From NCBI GenBank assembly GCA_046565865.1, contig JBKHXU010000135.1:1-13924 (forward strand): a DNA stretch of 13,924 nt, written 5' to 3'. Within the stretch, counting starts at the first letter, position 1. The number at the start of each line of letters is the position of its first letter. The notes under the pieces are model-generated. The model had not been told where the DNA came from, made no database searches, and saw nothing but the letters and a program-made list of their open reading frames with translations. The position numbers and the translations under genes are program-made. The stretch is from JBKHXU01 sp046565865 (GTDB taxonomy: Bacteria; Pseudomonadota; Gammaproteobacteria; Acidiferrobacterales; Sulfurifustaceae). This document shows, in pieces, positions 1 to 6,862 of this stretch.

Positions 1-1017
1 CCCGAGTGGGCGCCGCAGAGTGGCGTTATGCTCACCTGGCCGCATCGCCATGGCGATTGGGCCGCGCGGTTGGCGCAGGTCGAGCCGGTGTTCGTCGCCA
101 TCGCACGCGAGATCGCGCGGCGCGAGCGGGTGCTGGTGGTGTGCTACGACACTGCGCATCGCGATCACATCGACCGGCTGCTGCGCGCCGGCGGCGTCGA
201 TCCCACGCGCGTGGTGTTGCGTATCGCGCCGTCGAACGACACCTGGGCGCGCGATCACGGGCCAATCACGGTGCTATGTCAGAACGAACCGCTGCTGCTC
301 GATTTCGGCTTCAACGGCTGGGGCGGCAAGTACGGCTATGCGCTCGACGACGCGATCACCCGGCGCCTGTACGACGCCGAGACGTTCGGCGATGCGCCGC
401 TGCAAACCGTCGACATGATTTTGGAAGGCGGCTCGATCGAGGTCGATGGATCCGGGACGCTGCTTACCACGCGCCGCTGTCTGCTGGCACCGACGCGCAA
501 TCGCAACCTCGATCAGTCCGCGATCGAGCAGAAACTCAAAGAGCTGCTCGGCCTTACCCGTATACTCTGGCTCGATCACGGCTATCTCGCGGGCGACGAT
601 ACCGACAGCCACATCGACACGCTCGCGCGCTACTGCGACGCGCGCACCATCGCCTACGTCGCGTGCGACGACCCCAAGGACGAACACTATGAAGAGTTGA
701 AAGCAATGGAGGCGGAACTAAAACGTTTTCGCGCCGCGGACGGGAGCCCGTACCGACTCGTCGCCCTGCCCTGGCCGCGCGCCGCTTACAATAGCGACGG
801 CGCGCGGTTGCCGGCGACGTACGCCAACTTTCTTATCATCAATGGCGCCGTGTTGGCGCCGACCTACGATGACCCGGCGGACGCGCTCGCGCTGGCGCGC
901 CTGCGCGAGTGCTTCCCCGCGCATGAGATCGTAGCCGTCAATTGCCGGCCGCTCATCGAGCAGTACGGCAGCCTGCATTGCCTGACGATGCAATTGCCGG
1001 CCGGCGTGTTGGCGTGA
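1..1017 (+). CDS. aguA: Agmatine deiminase (peptidyl-arginine deiminase family), 5' truncated by window edge
   Basis: Hydrolyses agmatine to N-carbamoylputrescine and ammonia, the first step of the arginine decarboxylase route to putrescine; expected to be cytosolic. The frame is open from base 1, and the residues before the ATG at 28 (PEWAPQSGV) match the usual start of this family, so the true start lies upstream and 28 is internal. Counting from that Met, visible family motifs are WARDHGP (about 74-80), FNGWGGKYG (95-103), the EGGS stretch (about 134), DTDSHID (193-199) and the C-terminal GSLHC with the catalytic Cys at 318 (codon 979-981). The usual family length is about 340-370 residues, so only a short N-terminal piece is missing. 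aguB follows on the same strand after an intervening opposite-strand gene. The stop at 1015-1017 lies 8 bases from the convergent gene's stop. Family and partner make the assignment firm. Confidence 0.93.
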   Translation, partial: PEWAPQSGVMLTWPHRHGDWAARLAQVEPVFVAIAREIARRERVLVVCYDTAHRDHIDRLLRAGGVDPTRVVLRIAPSNDTWARDHGPITVLCQNEPLLLDFGFNGWGGKYGYALDDAITRRLYDAETFGDAPLQTVDMILEGGSIEVDGSGTLLTTRRCLLAPTRNRNLDQSAIEQKLKELLGLTRILWLDHGYLAGDDTDSHIDTLARYCDARTIAYVACDDPKDEHYEELKAMEAELKRFRAADGSPYRLVALPWPRAAYNSDGARLPATYANFLIINGAVLAPTYDDPADALALARLRECFPAHEIVAVNCRPLIEQYGSLHCLTMQLPAGVLA

Positions 1018-1025
1018 ACTAGCCG

Positions 1026-1304
1026 CTAGTTTTTCGGCGGCGTGGTTTTGCCGCGCTTGTCGCCCTTGACCTCGATCTCGGTCGCGGACATCCGATACTC
1101 GACCTTCACCGTGGCGCCCTTCTTGAGGTCGCCTTTGACCTTGGTATTGGGGTCGCGGGCGATCTCCCATTTTTCATTGCCCTTCTGCACCACGACCGAA
1201 CTGTCGGTGACCTCGGTGACCGGCCCGGTCACTTGGTAGGTCTTGGTCGCGGCGACGGCGAGCGGAGCGACAAACAGCAGTGCGATGACGGCGAACTTTT
1301 TCAT
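1026..1304 (-). CDS. Small exported protein, DUF5666-like beta-rich fold (hypothetical)
   Basis: A 92-residue protein beginning MKKFAVIALLFVAPLAVA, a classic signal peptide (basic start, hydrophobic core, small residues at about 16-19). It is therefore probably periplasmic after cleavage. The mature part is beta-strand rich (TYQVTGPVTEVTDSSVVVQK, then WEIARD and VKVEYR) and ends in a Lys-rich tail. This resembles small DUF5666/OB-like domains, but I cannot assign a family with confidence and no catalytic residues stand out. The ATG at 1304 was chosen over an upstream in-frame start (1352) because of AGGAG placed 7-8 bases before it and the signal peptide that begins there. A sigma70-like promoter lies just upstream at 1337-1366. 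The gene sits between aguA and aguB on the opposite strand and converges on aguA; a role in polyamine metabolism is not evident. Confidence 0.8.
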   Translation of the reverse strand: MKKFAVIALLFVAPLAVAATKTYQVTGPVTEVTDSSVVVQKGNEKWEIARDPNTKVKGDLKKGATVKVEYRMSATEIEVKGDKRGKTTPPKN

Positions 1305-1336
1305 TGGTGAACTCCTAGTTGGGATCTTCCGGCGCC

Positions 1337-1366
1337 ACAATAGGAATCCCACCCAAGCGCTGTCAA
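1337..1366 (-). promoter_or_regulatory. Sigma70-type promoter of the small exported protein gene
   Basis: On the minus strand a perfect -35 TTGACA (1361-1366) is followed after 18 bases by TATTGT (1337-1342; 4 of 6 matches to TATAAT). Transcription would start near 1330 and give a leader of about 26 bases carrying the AGGAG site. It lies in the 95-bp divergent space shared with aguB. Confidence 0.65.
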
Positions 1367-1399
1367 GGCGACGCTCAAAGCCGTGTTAGTATTGCCGTC

Positions 1400-2287
1400 A
1401 TGGCACAAACACTCAAAGTCGGACTGGTGCAGCACGCTTGCAGCGAGGACCGGCGGCGTAATCTCGACGCCTCCATCGCCGGTATTCGCGAGGCGCATGC
1501 GCGCGGCGCGCGCTTGGTGCTGCTGCCGGAGCTGCATACCGGCGTGTATTTTTGCCAGAGTGAAGACGTGCGCCGCTTCGATCAGGCCGAGCCGATTCCG
1601 GGGCCGAGCACCGAGGAGCTCGGCGCGCTTGCCAAGGAGCTCGACATCACCATCGTCGGTTCGCTGTTCGAAAAGCGCGCCGCCGGGCTGTACCACAATA
1701 CCGCCGTGGTGTTGGATGGCGATGGCCGTCTCGCCGGCCGCTATCGCAAGATGCACATCCCCGACGACCCGGGTTTTTACGAGAAGTTTTATTTCACGCC
1801 CGGCGACCAAGGCTTCGTCCCGATCGGCACGCGCACGCAGCGTCTGGGCGTGCTGGTGTGCTGGGACCAGTGGTACCCGGAGGCGGCGCGGATGATGGCG
1901 CTCGCCGGCGCTGAGATGTTGCTGTATCCCACCGCAATCGGCTGGGACCCGCGCGACGACGCCGCGGAGAAATCCCGCCAGCGTGAGGCCTGGCGCACGG
2001 TGCAACGCTCGCACGCGATCGCGAACGGCATGCCCGTGCTCGTGTGCAATCGCATCGGCTTCGAGCCCGATGCCAGCGGTGTCGGCGCCGGCATCGAATT
2101 CTGGGGTTCGAGCTTCATTGCCGGACCGCAAGGGGAAATTCTGGCCGAGGCGCCCGCCGATGCGCCGGCAGTACTGGTCGCCGAAATCGATCGCGCGCGC
2201 ACGGAAAACGTGCGGCGCATCTGGCCGTTCTTCCGCGACCGGCGCATCGACGCGTATCAGGACCTGCTCAAGCGCTACCGCGACTAA
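1400..2287 (+). CDS. aguB: N-carbamoylputrescine amidase (nitrilase superfamily)
   Basis: Converts N-carbamoylputrescine to putrescine, CO2 and ammonia, completing the pathway begun by aguA. The 295-residue length is typical. The nitrilase Glu-Lys-Cys triad is visible: E44 in LLPELHTGVYF, K117 in YRKMHIPDDPGFYEKFYF and C154 in LVCWDQWYPE. The PDDPGFYEKFYFTPGD segment and the SSFIAGPQGEIL segment near the C terminus are typical of the AguB branch rather than of generic omega-amidases. ATG 1400 was preferred over the upstream in-frame codon at 1319 because family proteins begin with this KVGLVQ strand. No Shine-Dalgarno is visible; a TAGTAT box at 1387-1392 would place the transcript start next to the ATG, so leaderless expression is possible. 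The rRNA methyltransferase gene follows 42 bases downstream and may be co-transcribed. Confidence 0.95.
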   Translation: MAQTLKVGLVQHACSEDRRRNLDASIAGIREAHARGARLVLLPELHTGVYFCQSEDVRRFDQAEPIPGPSTEELGALAKELDITIVGSLFEKRAAGLYHNTAVVLDGDGRLAGRYRKMHIPDDPGFYEKFYFTPGDQGFVPIGTRTQRLGVLVCWDQWYPEAARMMALAGAEMLLYPTAIGWDPRDDAAEKSRQREAWRTVQRSHAIANGMPVLVCNRIGFEPDASGVGAGIEFWGSSFIAGPQGEILAEAPADAPAVLVAEIDRARTENVRRIWPFFRDRRIDAYQDLLKRYRD

Positions 2288-2329
2288 ACCCGTCGGCGTT
2301 GGCGCCTTGCGCGGCCCGCTCGATCACCG

Positions 2330-3613
2330 ATGCCACAACCCAGCCATCTTCGCTCCGCCGCCGATCTCCTCGCCGCCATTCTCGCGACGCCGGCCGATGG
2401 CGCGCGCGCCGAGCGCCGACCGGGCGCGGCCAAGCAAATGGAATTGCACTTTCGCGCGCACCGCGAGCTTGGCGTGCGCGACCGCGGCCTCATCGCGGAA
2501 ACGGTGTACGCATGTTTGCGCAACAAGCGACTGCTGGAACATTGTCTGCCGGCGTCGCACCGCAACGCCATCGACCTCGTCGCCGCGCAATGGATTCGCG
2601 ACGGCATGAGCGCGCGCGCCGTGAGCGACGCGGGTTATGCCGGCGATGCGGCCGCACTCGCCGGTTGTCTGCGCACGTTGCAGCCCGCGAGCCTACCCTT
2701 CGCCGTGCGCGCCAGCCTTCCCGATTGGCTCGCCGAGCGTTTGCTCGCGCAGTACGGCGAGATTGAGGCCGAGGCGCTGGCGCAGGCGTTGAGCCAACCG
2801 GCGACCACCGATTTGCGCGTGAACACACTCAAGGGAAAACGCGAGGCGGCACAGGCGGCGCTCGCGGCGGAAGCGATCGCGACCGAACCGACGCCGTACT
2901 CGCCCGTCGGCCTGCGCCGGCGCGAGCGCACGCCGTTGTTCCGCACGCAAGCGTTCCAGGACGGTTGGTTCGAGGTGCAGGACGAAGGCAGTCAGTTACT
3001 CGCGCCGCTGCTCGAACCGCGACGCGGCGAAATGATCGTCGACTTTTGCGCCGGCGCCGGCGGCAAGACGTTGCACCTCGGCGCACTTATGGCCAATAGC
3101 GGCACCCTGTACGCATTCGATCCGCAGGCGCATCGGCTCGAACGCCTGAAGCCGCGCCTGGCCCGCGCCGGATTGTCCAACGTGCGTGCCGTCGCGATCG
3201 CACACGAGCGCGACGATCGGGTGCAGCGGCTGTACGGCAAGATCGATCGCGTGCTGGTCGATGCGCCCTGCACCGGCACCGGCACGCTGCGACGCAATCC
3301 CGACATCAAATGGCGCGCGCTCGATCTCGCGACGCTGACCGCGACCCAAGCACGGTTGCTCGACGCCGCCGCCAAGCTGGTGAAACCCGGCGGCCGCTTG
3401 GTGTACGCGACGTGTAGTTTGCTGCACGAAGAGAACGAGGCGATCGCGACCGGGTTTCAGGAACGCCAGCAAAACTTCAGCGCGGTTCCGGTCAATACGA
3501 TATTGGCGCGGCGTCATATTCCGCTGGAGATGCCCGGCGCCGCCCTACAGCTGTTGCCGCACCGGCATCATACCGACGGATTTTATGCCGCGGTGTTCGA
3601 GCGCACCGCGTAG
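2330..3613 (+). CDS. RsmB/NOP-family SAM-dependent rRNA (cytosine-5) methyltransferase
   Basis: Predicted to methylate C5 of a cytosine in rRNA using S-adenosylmethionine. At 427 residues it is close to E. coli RsmB (429). The N-terminal ~130 residues look like the NusB-type helical RNA-binding domain (RDRGLIAETVYACLRNKRLL, 50-69). The catalytic domain follows: EVQDEGSQLLAPLL (215-228), the SAM-binding loop DFCAGAGGKT (238-247), acidic FDPQ (263-266), DAPCTGTGTLRRNPD (311-325) with C314, and YATCSLLHEENE (359-370) with C362. The two cysteines match the release and nucleophile positions of m5C methyltransferases. The gene is not beside fmt/def, where rsmB often sits, so it may be RsmB itself or a paralogue in the Sun/RsmB group. 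It starts 42 bases after aguB with no obvious Shine-Dalgarno, and its stop lies 2 bases from that of the convergent DedA gene. Confidence 0.9.
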   Translation: MPQPSHLRSAADLLAAILATPADGARAERRPGAAKQMELHFRAHRELGVRDRGLIAETVYACLRNKRLLEHCLPASHRNAIDLVAAQWIRDGMSARAVSDAGYAGDAAALAGCLRTLQPASLPFAVRASLPDWLAERLLAQYGEIEAEALAQALSQPATTDLRVNTLKGKREAAQAALAAEAIATEPTPYSPVGLRRRERTPLFRTQAFQDGWFEVQDEGSQLLAPLLEPRRGEMIVDFCAGAGGKTLHLGALMANSGTLYAFDPQAHRLERLKPRLARAGLSNVRAVAIAHERDDRVQRLYGKIDRVLVDAPCTGTGTLRRNPDIKWRALDLATLTATQARLLDAAAKLVKPGGRLVYATCSLLHEENEAIATGFQERQQNFSAVPVNTILARRHIPLEMPGAALQLLPHRHHTDGFYAAVFERTA

Positions 3614-3615
3614 CG

Positions 3616-4224
3616 CTACTTTTGCTGCTGCTCACGCGAGCGGCGGCGATGGCGGATCAGCGTGGTGAGCCAGATAGCGAGCCCGATCGTGACCAACACA
3701 CCGAGCGCGATCAGACCGTAGTGCTTGACGTCGGCGATGAACATGCGGAACGCCTCGCCGAACAAAAATCCGACATAGCCGAGCGCGATTGCCCAGATCA
3801 CCGCGCCAATAAAGTTGAGCACAAAGAACCGCAGTCGCGACACCTGGGCCGCGCCGATGGCGAACGGCGTGACATTGCGCAGACCGTAATAGAAACGGAA
3901 CGTCAAAATCAAAAAGTTCTGATGCCGGTGCAGATGTTTGTACACTTTGTCCGCGCTCGCCTGCCACGACAGGCGCTTGGCGATGATGCGCGGCCCATAG
4001 CGGCGACCGATGTAGTAGTAAAGTTGATCGCCGGTAAAGCTGCCGGCGAAGGCGGATACCATCACCCACGGTAACTCGAGCAACCCCAGGTGTGCCGCCA
4101 ACCCGCCGAGCACGAGGATAGTCTCGCCTTCGAGAAACGTGCCGATGAGGATCGCGAGATAACCGTACTCGCGGATAAAGTGGGCTAGATAGCCCCAGCT
4201 TTCGATCAGTTGGTCGAATTCCAT
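3616..4224 (-). CDS. DedA family (SNARE-associated/VTT) inner-membrane protein
   Basis: A 202-residue multi-pass membrane protein. DedA/VTT proteins are linked to membrane homeostasis, lipid-carrier or phospholipid flipping, and pH and drug tolerance; which substrate this one handles is unknown. Family signatures are clear: FLEGETILVLGG (30-41) with E32 in the re-entrant segment, GSFTGDQLYYYIGRRYG (61-77) with D66, and FRFYYGLRNVTPFAIGAAQV (109-128), including the conserved R110 and R115. Hydrophobic stretches lie near 21-45, 52-64, 133-158 and 170-190, followed by a basic cytosolic tail (RHRRRSREQQQK). The gene converges on the methyltransferase gene with only 2 bases between stops, so the 3' ends of the transcripts probably overlap. 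The start at 4224 has no clear Shine-Dalgarno, but it matches the family N terminus. Confidence 0.92.
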   Translation of the reverse strand: MEFDQLIESWGYLAHFIREYGYLAILIGTFLEGETILVLGGLAAHLGLLELPWVMVSAFAGSFTGDQLYYYIGRRYGPRIIAKRLSWQASADKVYKHLHRHQNFLILTFRFYYGLRNVTPFAIGAAQVSRLRFFVLNFIGAVIWAIALGYVGFLFGEAFRMFIADVKHYGLIALGVLVTIGLAIWLTTLIRHRRRSREQQQK

Positions 4225-4270
4225 CGGCCGTTAGATGTATCGCAACCGCGCCCTTGAAAATCGTTGGACC

Positions 4271-4298
4271 AAAAAAAGCCCCGCCAGGCGACGGGGCT
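4271..4298 (-). terminator. Intrinsic terminator of the GGQ release-factor-like gene
   Basis: On the minus strand a GC-rich 7-bp stem (AGCCCCG / CGGGGCT, plus-strand 4277-4283 and 4292-4298) with an 8-base loop is followed by seven Ts (plus-strand As 4271-4277). It lies about 110 bases downstream of the stop at 4408 and upstream of the DedA start, so it separates the two minus-strand genes. Confidence 0.8.
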
Positions 4299-4335
4299 CC
4301 CTCCACCGATGGCATCGTACGTGAACCGCCCGAGG

Positions 4336-4349
4336 TCGACAATTGTCGA
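4336..4349. repeat. 14-bp perfect palindrome containing ACAATTGT
   Basis: TCGACAATTGTCGA reads the same on both strands. Its 10-base core CGACAATTGT recurs at 4789-4798, in the divergent region on the other side of the GGQ gene. This could be a regulator-binding site or chance; nothing in the sequence decides between them. Confidence 0.35.
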
Positions 4350-4407
4350 GCGCGCGGTGCGCGGCGCGACACAACCGATTGAGACCTGGCGTCGACATGA
4401 CTAGGGC

Positions 4408-4764
4408 CTATTCGTCGGCACGCCGGGCGCGCTCCTGCTTGCGCCGGCCGCGCAGGCGCTTGTCGCTCAAGCGCCGCGCCTTGGCCGACTTGGACGGCCG
4501 CGTCGGCCGCCGCACCTTGGGCACGCGATTCAGGCGCCGCAGCCGTTCGGCCAGGCGCGCGAATGCGATCTCGCGATTGCGCAACTGCGAGCGGGTATCG
4601 CTCGCGGTCACGACCACACCGGAGGGGAAATGCGTCAGGCGCACAGCCGATTCGGTGCGGTTCACGTGCTGGCCGCCGGCACCGCTCGCACGGTACACGT
4701 CGACGCGCACCTGCGTCGCCATGCGGTCGGGATCGGTATCGTAAGGCGGTGGTGTCAGGCGCAT
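4408..4764 (-). CDS. Stand-alone GGQ peptide-chain release factor-like protein (ribosome rescue, ArfB/YaeJ-like)
   Basis: A 118-residue protein (from ATG 4764) carrying only the catalytic domain of class I release factors: VDVYRASGAGGQHVNRTESA with the GGQ loop that triggers peptidyl-tRNA hydrolysis. It lacks the codon-recognition domains (no PxT/SPF region). The basic tail RRPTRPSKSAKARRLSDKRL resembles the C-terminal extension by which ArfB/YaeJ enters the empty mRNA channel of stalled ribosomes. I therefore infer codon-independent rescue of non-stop ribosomes. The core around GGQ resembles RF2 more than E. coli ArfB. The start is uncertain: TTG 4794 and ATG 4722 are in-frame alternatives, and none has a good Shine-Dalgarno; 4764 was chosen as the usual length ahead of the GGQ strand. 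It is divergent from the DAHP synthase gene, 72 bases away, and an intrinsic terminator follows it. Confidence 0.85.
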   Translation of the reverse strand: MRLTPPPYDTDPDRMATQVRVDVYRASGAGGQHVNRTESAVRLTHFPSGVVVTASDTRSQLRNREIAFARLAERLRRLNRVPKVRRPTRPSKSAKARRLSDKRLRGRRKQERARRADE

Positions 4765-4836
4765 CGTTCGACGCGGATGTCTTTGGAGCGACAATTGTTA
4801 CAATAGCGACCGTTCGCCGTCACGCGCCGGGGCGTC

Positions 4837-5967
4837 ATGATTGTCATATTAAGAACCGAAATCGATACCAATAGCTTCGAATACCGCCACATACTCGAGT
4901 TCCTCCGCAACAAGCCGAATATCACGACGCGGGTACACCAAGAGATCGGCCAGCAACAAACCGTCACCGAGATCTATCTTATCGGCGATACCGCCTCGCT
5001 CGACAAAGCCGAGATCGAAAGCCTGCCCGGCGTCGATCGCGTCGTGCGCGTTTCCGAAGAATACCGCATCCTCGGCCGCCACCGCGACGATCGCCGCCCG
5101 ACGGGCTTTGACTATAACGGGGTACGCTTCGACCAGGACAACCTCAACGTCTTCGCCGGCCTGTGCGCCGTCGACACACCGGAGCACGTCGAACGCATGC
5201 TGCGCGCGTTGCGCGATAAAGGCCTCGTGTGCACCCGCATGGGCGCTTACAAGCCGCGCACCAATCCGTATGCGTTTCAGGGTCTCGGCAAAAATTGCCT
5301 GCCGTGGGTATTTGAGCTCGCCGGCAAGTACGGTATTAAGGTGATCGCGATGGAAATCACGCACGACTCGCACTTAGACGAGGTGCGCGAGGCGCTGCGC
5401 CAGACCGGCAATCCGACCGGCGTGATGCTGCAGATCGGCACGCGCAACACGCAGAATTTCGAGTTGTTGAAGATCGTCGGCCGCCAGCGCGAACTGCCGG
5501 TGCTGCTCAAGCGCGGTTTTGGCATTACCCTCGAAGAATCACTAAACGCAGCGGAGTATCTCGCGAGCGAAGGCAACCGCCATATCGTCTTCGGGCTGCG
5601 CGGCATGAAAACCAACATGGGCGATCCGCATCGCAACTTCGTCGATTTCGCGCACGTGCCGGTGGTGAAACGGCTGACGCGCATGCCGGTGTGCATCGAT
5701 CCGTCGCATTCCGTCGGTTCGCGCGACGCGGCGCCGGACGGACTGCTCGACATCCAGCACGTTACGGCGCAGGCGGTGATCGCCGGCGCGAATATGATCC
5801 TGGTCGATTTTCATCCGGCACCGACCAAGGCGCTGGTCGATGGACCGCAGGCGTTGACGCTAGAGGAGCTGCCAGGGTTTCTCGAAGATGTCGCCATCGC
5901 ACGCGAGGCGTACGAAAAACGTCGGGCGGCGGCGAAACGAAACGCGCCGAACGCTCGGCGCGAGTGA
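4837..5967 (+). CDS. aroF: 3-deoxy-7-phosphoheptulonate (DAHP) synthase, type I-beta-like with N-terminal regulatory-type extension
   Basis: Condenses phosphoenolpyruvate and erythrose-4-phosphate to DAHP, the first shikimate-pathway step; cytosolic. Of 376 residues, about 1-90 form a ferredoxin/ACT-like extension, as in the Thermotoga-type enzyme where it mediates feedback inhibition. The barrel follows: FAGLCAVDT (106-114), MGAYKPRTNPYAFQGLG (135-151) with the PEP-binding lysine K139, LLKRGFG (223-229), GLRGMKTN (253-260), DPSHSVGSRD (288-297) and VDFHPAPTKALVDGPQAL (323-340). By alignment from memory the metal ligands would be C110, H291, D324 (usually Glu) and D335. GPCSVE is also changed to GLCAVD. 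The enzyme is thus recognisable but belongs to a divergent branch. The symbol is a family label; no other aromatic-pathway genes are adjacent. The ATG at 4837 follows a weak GGGGCG. A TACAAT box at 4799-4804 may be its -10. Confidence 0.88.
   Translation: MIVILRTEIDTNSFEYRHILEFLRNKPNITTRVHQEIGQQQTVTEIYLIGDTASLDKAEIESLPGVDRVVRVSEEYRILGRHRDDRRPTGFDYNGVRFDQDNLNVFAGLCAVDTPEHVERMLRALRDKGLVCTRMGAYKPRTNPYAFQGLGKNCLPWVFELAGKYGIKVIAMEITHDSHLDEVREALRQTGNPTGVMLQIGTRNTQNFELLKIVGRQRELPVLLKRGFGITLEESLNAAEYLASEGNRHIVFGLRGMKTNMGDPHRNFVDFAHVPVVKRLTRMPVCIDPSHSVGSRDAAPDGLLDIQHVTAQAVIAGANMILVDFHPAPTKALVDGPQALTLEELPGFLEDVAIAREAYEKRRAAAKRNAPNARRE
5943..5962 (+). repeat. Perfect 8-bp hairpin at the 3' end of the DAHP synthase gene
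   Basis: CGCGCCGA (5943-5950) and TCGGCGCG (5955-5962) pair around the loop ACGC, within the last codons before the stop at 5965-5967. No T-run follows, so this is not a standard intrinsic terminator. It may stabilise the 3' end or slow RNA polymerase ahead of the convergent DUF3014 gene. Confidence 0.45.
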
Positions 5968-6020
5968 CTCAGCGACCTTTAGCAGTGTTCGCCTTTGCGA
6001 GGAACGTTGCGCGAGGGAGC

Positions 6021-6043
6021 AATCGGTTAACGATCGCTCTCGG
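6021..6043 (+). repeat. Left copy of 23-bp imperfect direct repeat flanking the DUF3014 gene
   Basis: The copy reads aatcgg-ttaa-cgatcgctctcgg and matches 6928-6950 at 19 of 23 positions; all four differences fall in the central ttaa/ccgg block. The left copy also contains tcggttaa twice with a 16-base period (6023-6030, 6039-6046). It abuts the DUF3014 stop codon. Confidence 0.6.
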
Positions 6044-6862
6044 TTAAGGCGCCGGCGCCGGCCGCTCGGCCGTCCCGGTCAACTCGCGCCGTATGTCCCG
6101 TAGTTTCGCCTTGACGCGCGCGGCATTCTCGGGGCCGATGCGAATCATCAGCTTCTGCCCCGCCGACAGCGCCTCCAACTCTGGATCGGCGAACTTGTAC
6201 CACACGTTGGGCCGCACGAGCTGAATTGGCTGATGCAGCTCCGGCGCCGCCAGCATGTCGTCGATCGCCTCCACGGTGCGATCGTTGAAGTAGCCGTCGG
6301 GCCGGCCGAGATTCTGGTATTCCTGTTGCAGCAGCGCGTAAAACCGCACGTACGTCGCCACCAGCTTTTTGGTATCGATGCCCTCGAAGAACAGCACCGC
6401 CGGTGCATAACGCGCGTAGTTCTTTGGGTTGAGAAACGTGGTTTCGCGCTCTTCGGTAACGACGAAGCGCCCGCCGATGGGCTTCGTCAATCGATACCGC
6501 TCCGGCACCTGCTTGCGCGGCAGGTTGTCGATCGTCACGACGACGCGCCGCATGAGGCTATCGAGGTAAAAGTAACGCTCTAGCGATTCGCGGCCGACCA
6601 GTCTTTGCGCCGCCGTCAGCGCGGGCTCGTCGCTTTCGGCGAGCGGCGGTAACGGCTGGGCATCCTCGGCGGACGGTAGCGGTTGCACCTGTGCCTTTTC
6701 GATCGGGTGCCGAATGGACGGCTGGTCCTGCACCGGCGGCGGCGCCGACGCAACGGGGACCGACGCCGGTTGGCGCATGATGTCGGGCAAATAGAAATAG
6801 AGCGCGATCAGCACCACAGCCACCAGCAGCACGACCGCACCCCAGGAAGTTGTCGTTTTCAT
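6044..6862 (-). CDS. DUF3014 domain protein, N-terminally membrane anchored
   Basis: A 272-residue protein of unknown function. A single hydrophobic helix (about 8-24) near the N terminus acts as a membrane anchor and places the rest in the periplasm. A Pro/Ala-rich linker (about 31-80) follows, then the DUF3014 domain (about 83-260). Conserved-looking stretches are RESLERYFYLDSLMRRVVVT (91-110), IDNLPR (111-116), KPIGGRF (127-133), NYARYAPAV (148-156), LGRPDGYFNDRTVEAIDDML (185-204) and FADPELEALSAGQKLMIRIG (224-243). These fit the DUF3014 pattern as I remember it; no enzymatic motif is apparent. ATG 6862 was preferred over an in-frame GTG at 6880: AAAGGTGG precedes it, though unusually close. 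A TATAGA box sits just upstream. It converges on the DAHP synthase gene with about 75 bases between. An imperfect direct repeat lies on each side of the gene. Confidence 0.85.
   Translation of the reverse strand: MKTTTSWGAVVLLVAVVLIALYFYLPDIMRQPASVPVASAPPPVQDQPSIRHPIEKAQVQPLPSAEDAQPLPPLAESDEPALTAAQRLVGRESLERYFYLDSLMRRVVVTIDNLPRKQVPERYRLTKPIGGRFVVTEERETTFLNPKNYARYAPAVLFFEGIDTKKLVATYVRFYALLQQEYQNLGRPDGYFNDRTVEAIDDMLAAPELHQPIQLVRPNVWYKFADPELEALSAGQKLMIRIGPENAARVKAKLRDIRRELTGTAERPAPAP

Noticed and set aside
4299..4407. Small RNA between the GGQ gene and its terminator
   Set aside because: Apart from the 14-bp palindrome and the terminator there is no promoter or further structure; it is most simply the 3' untranslated region.
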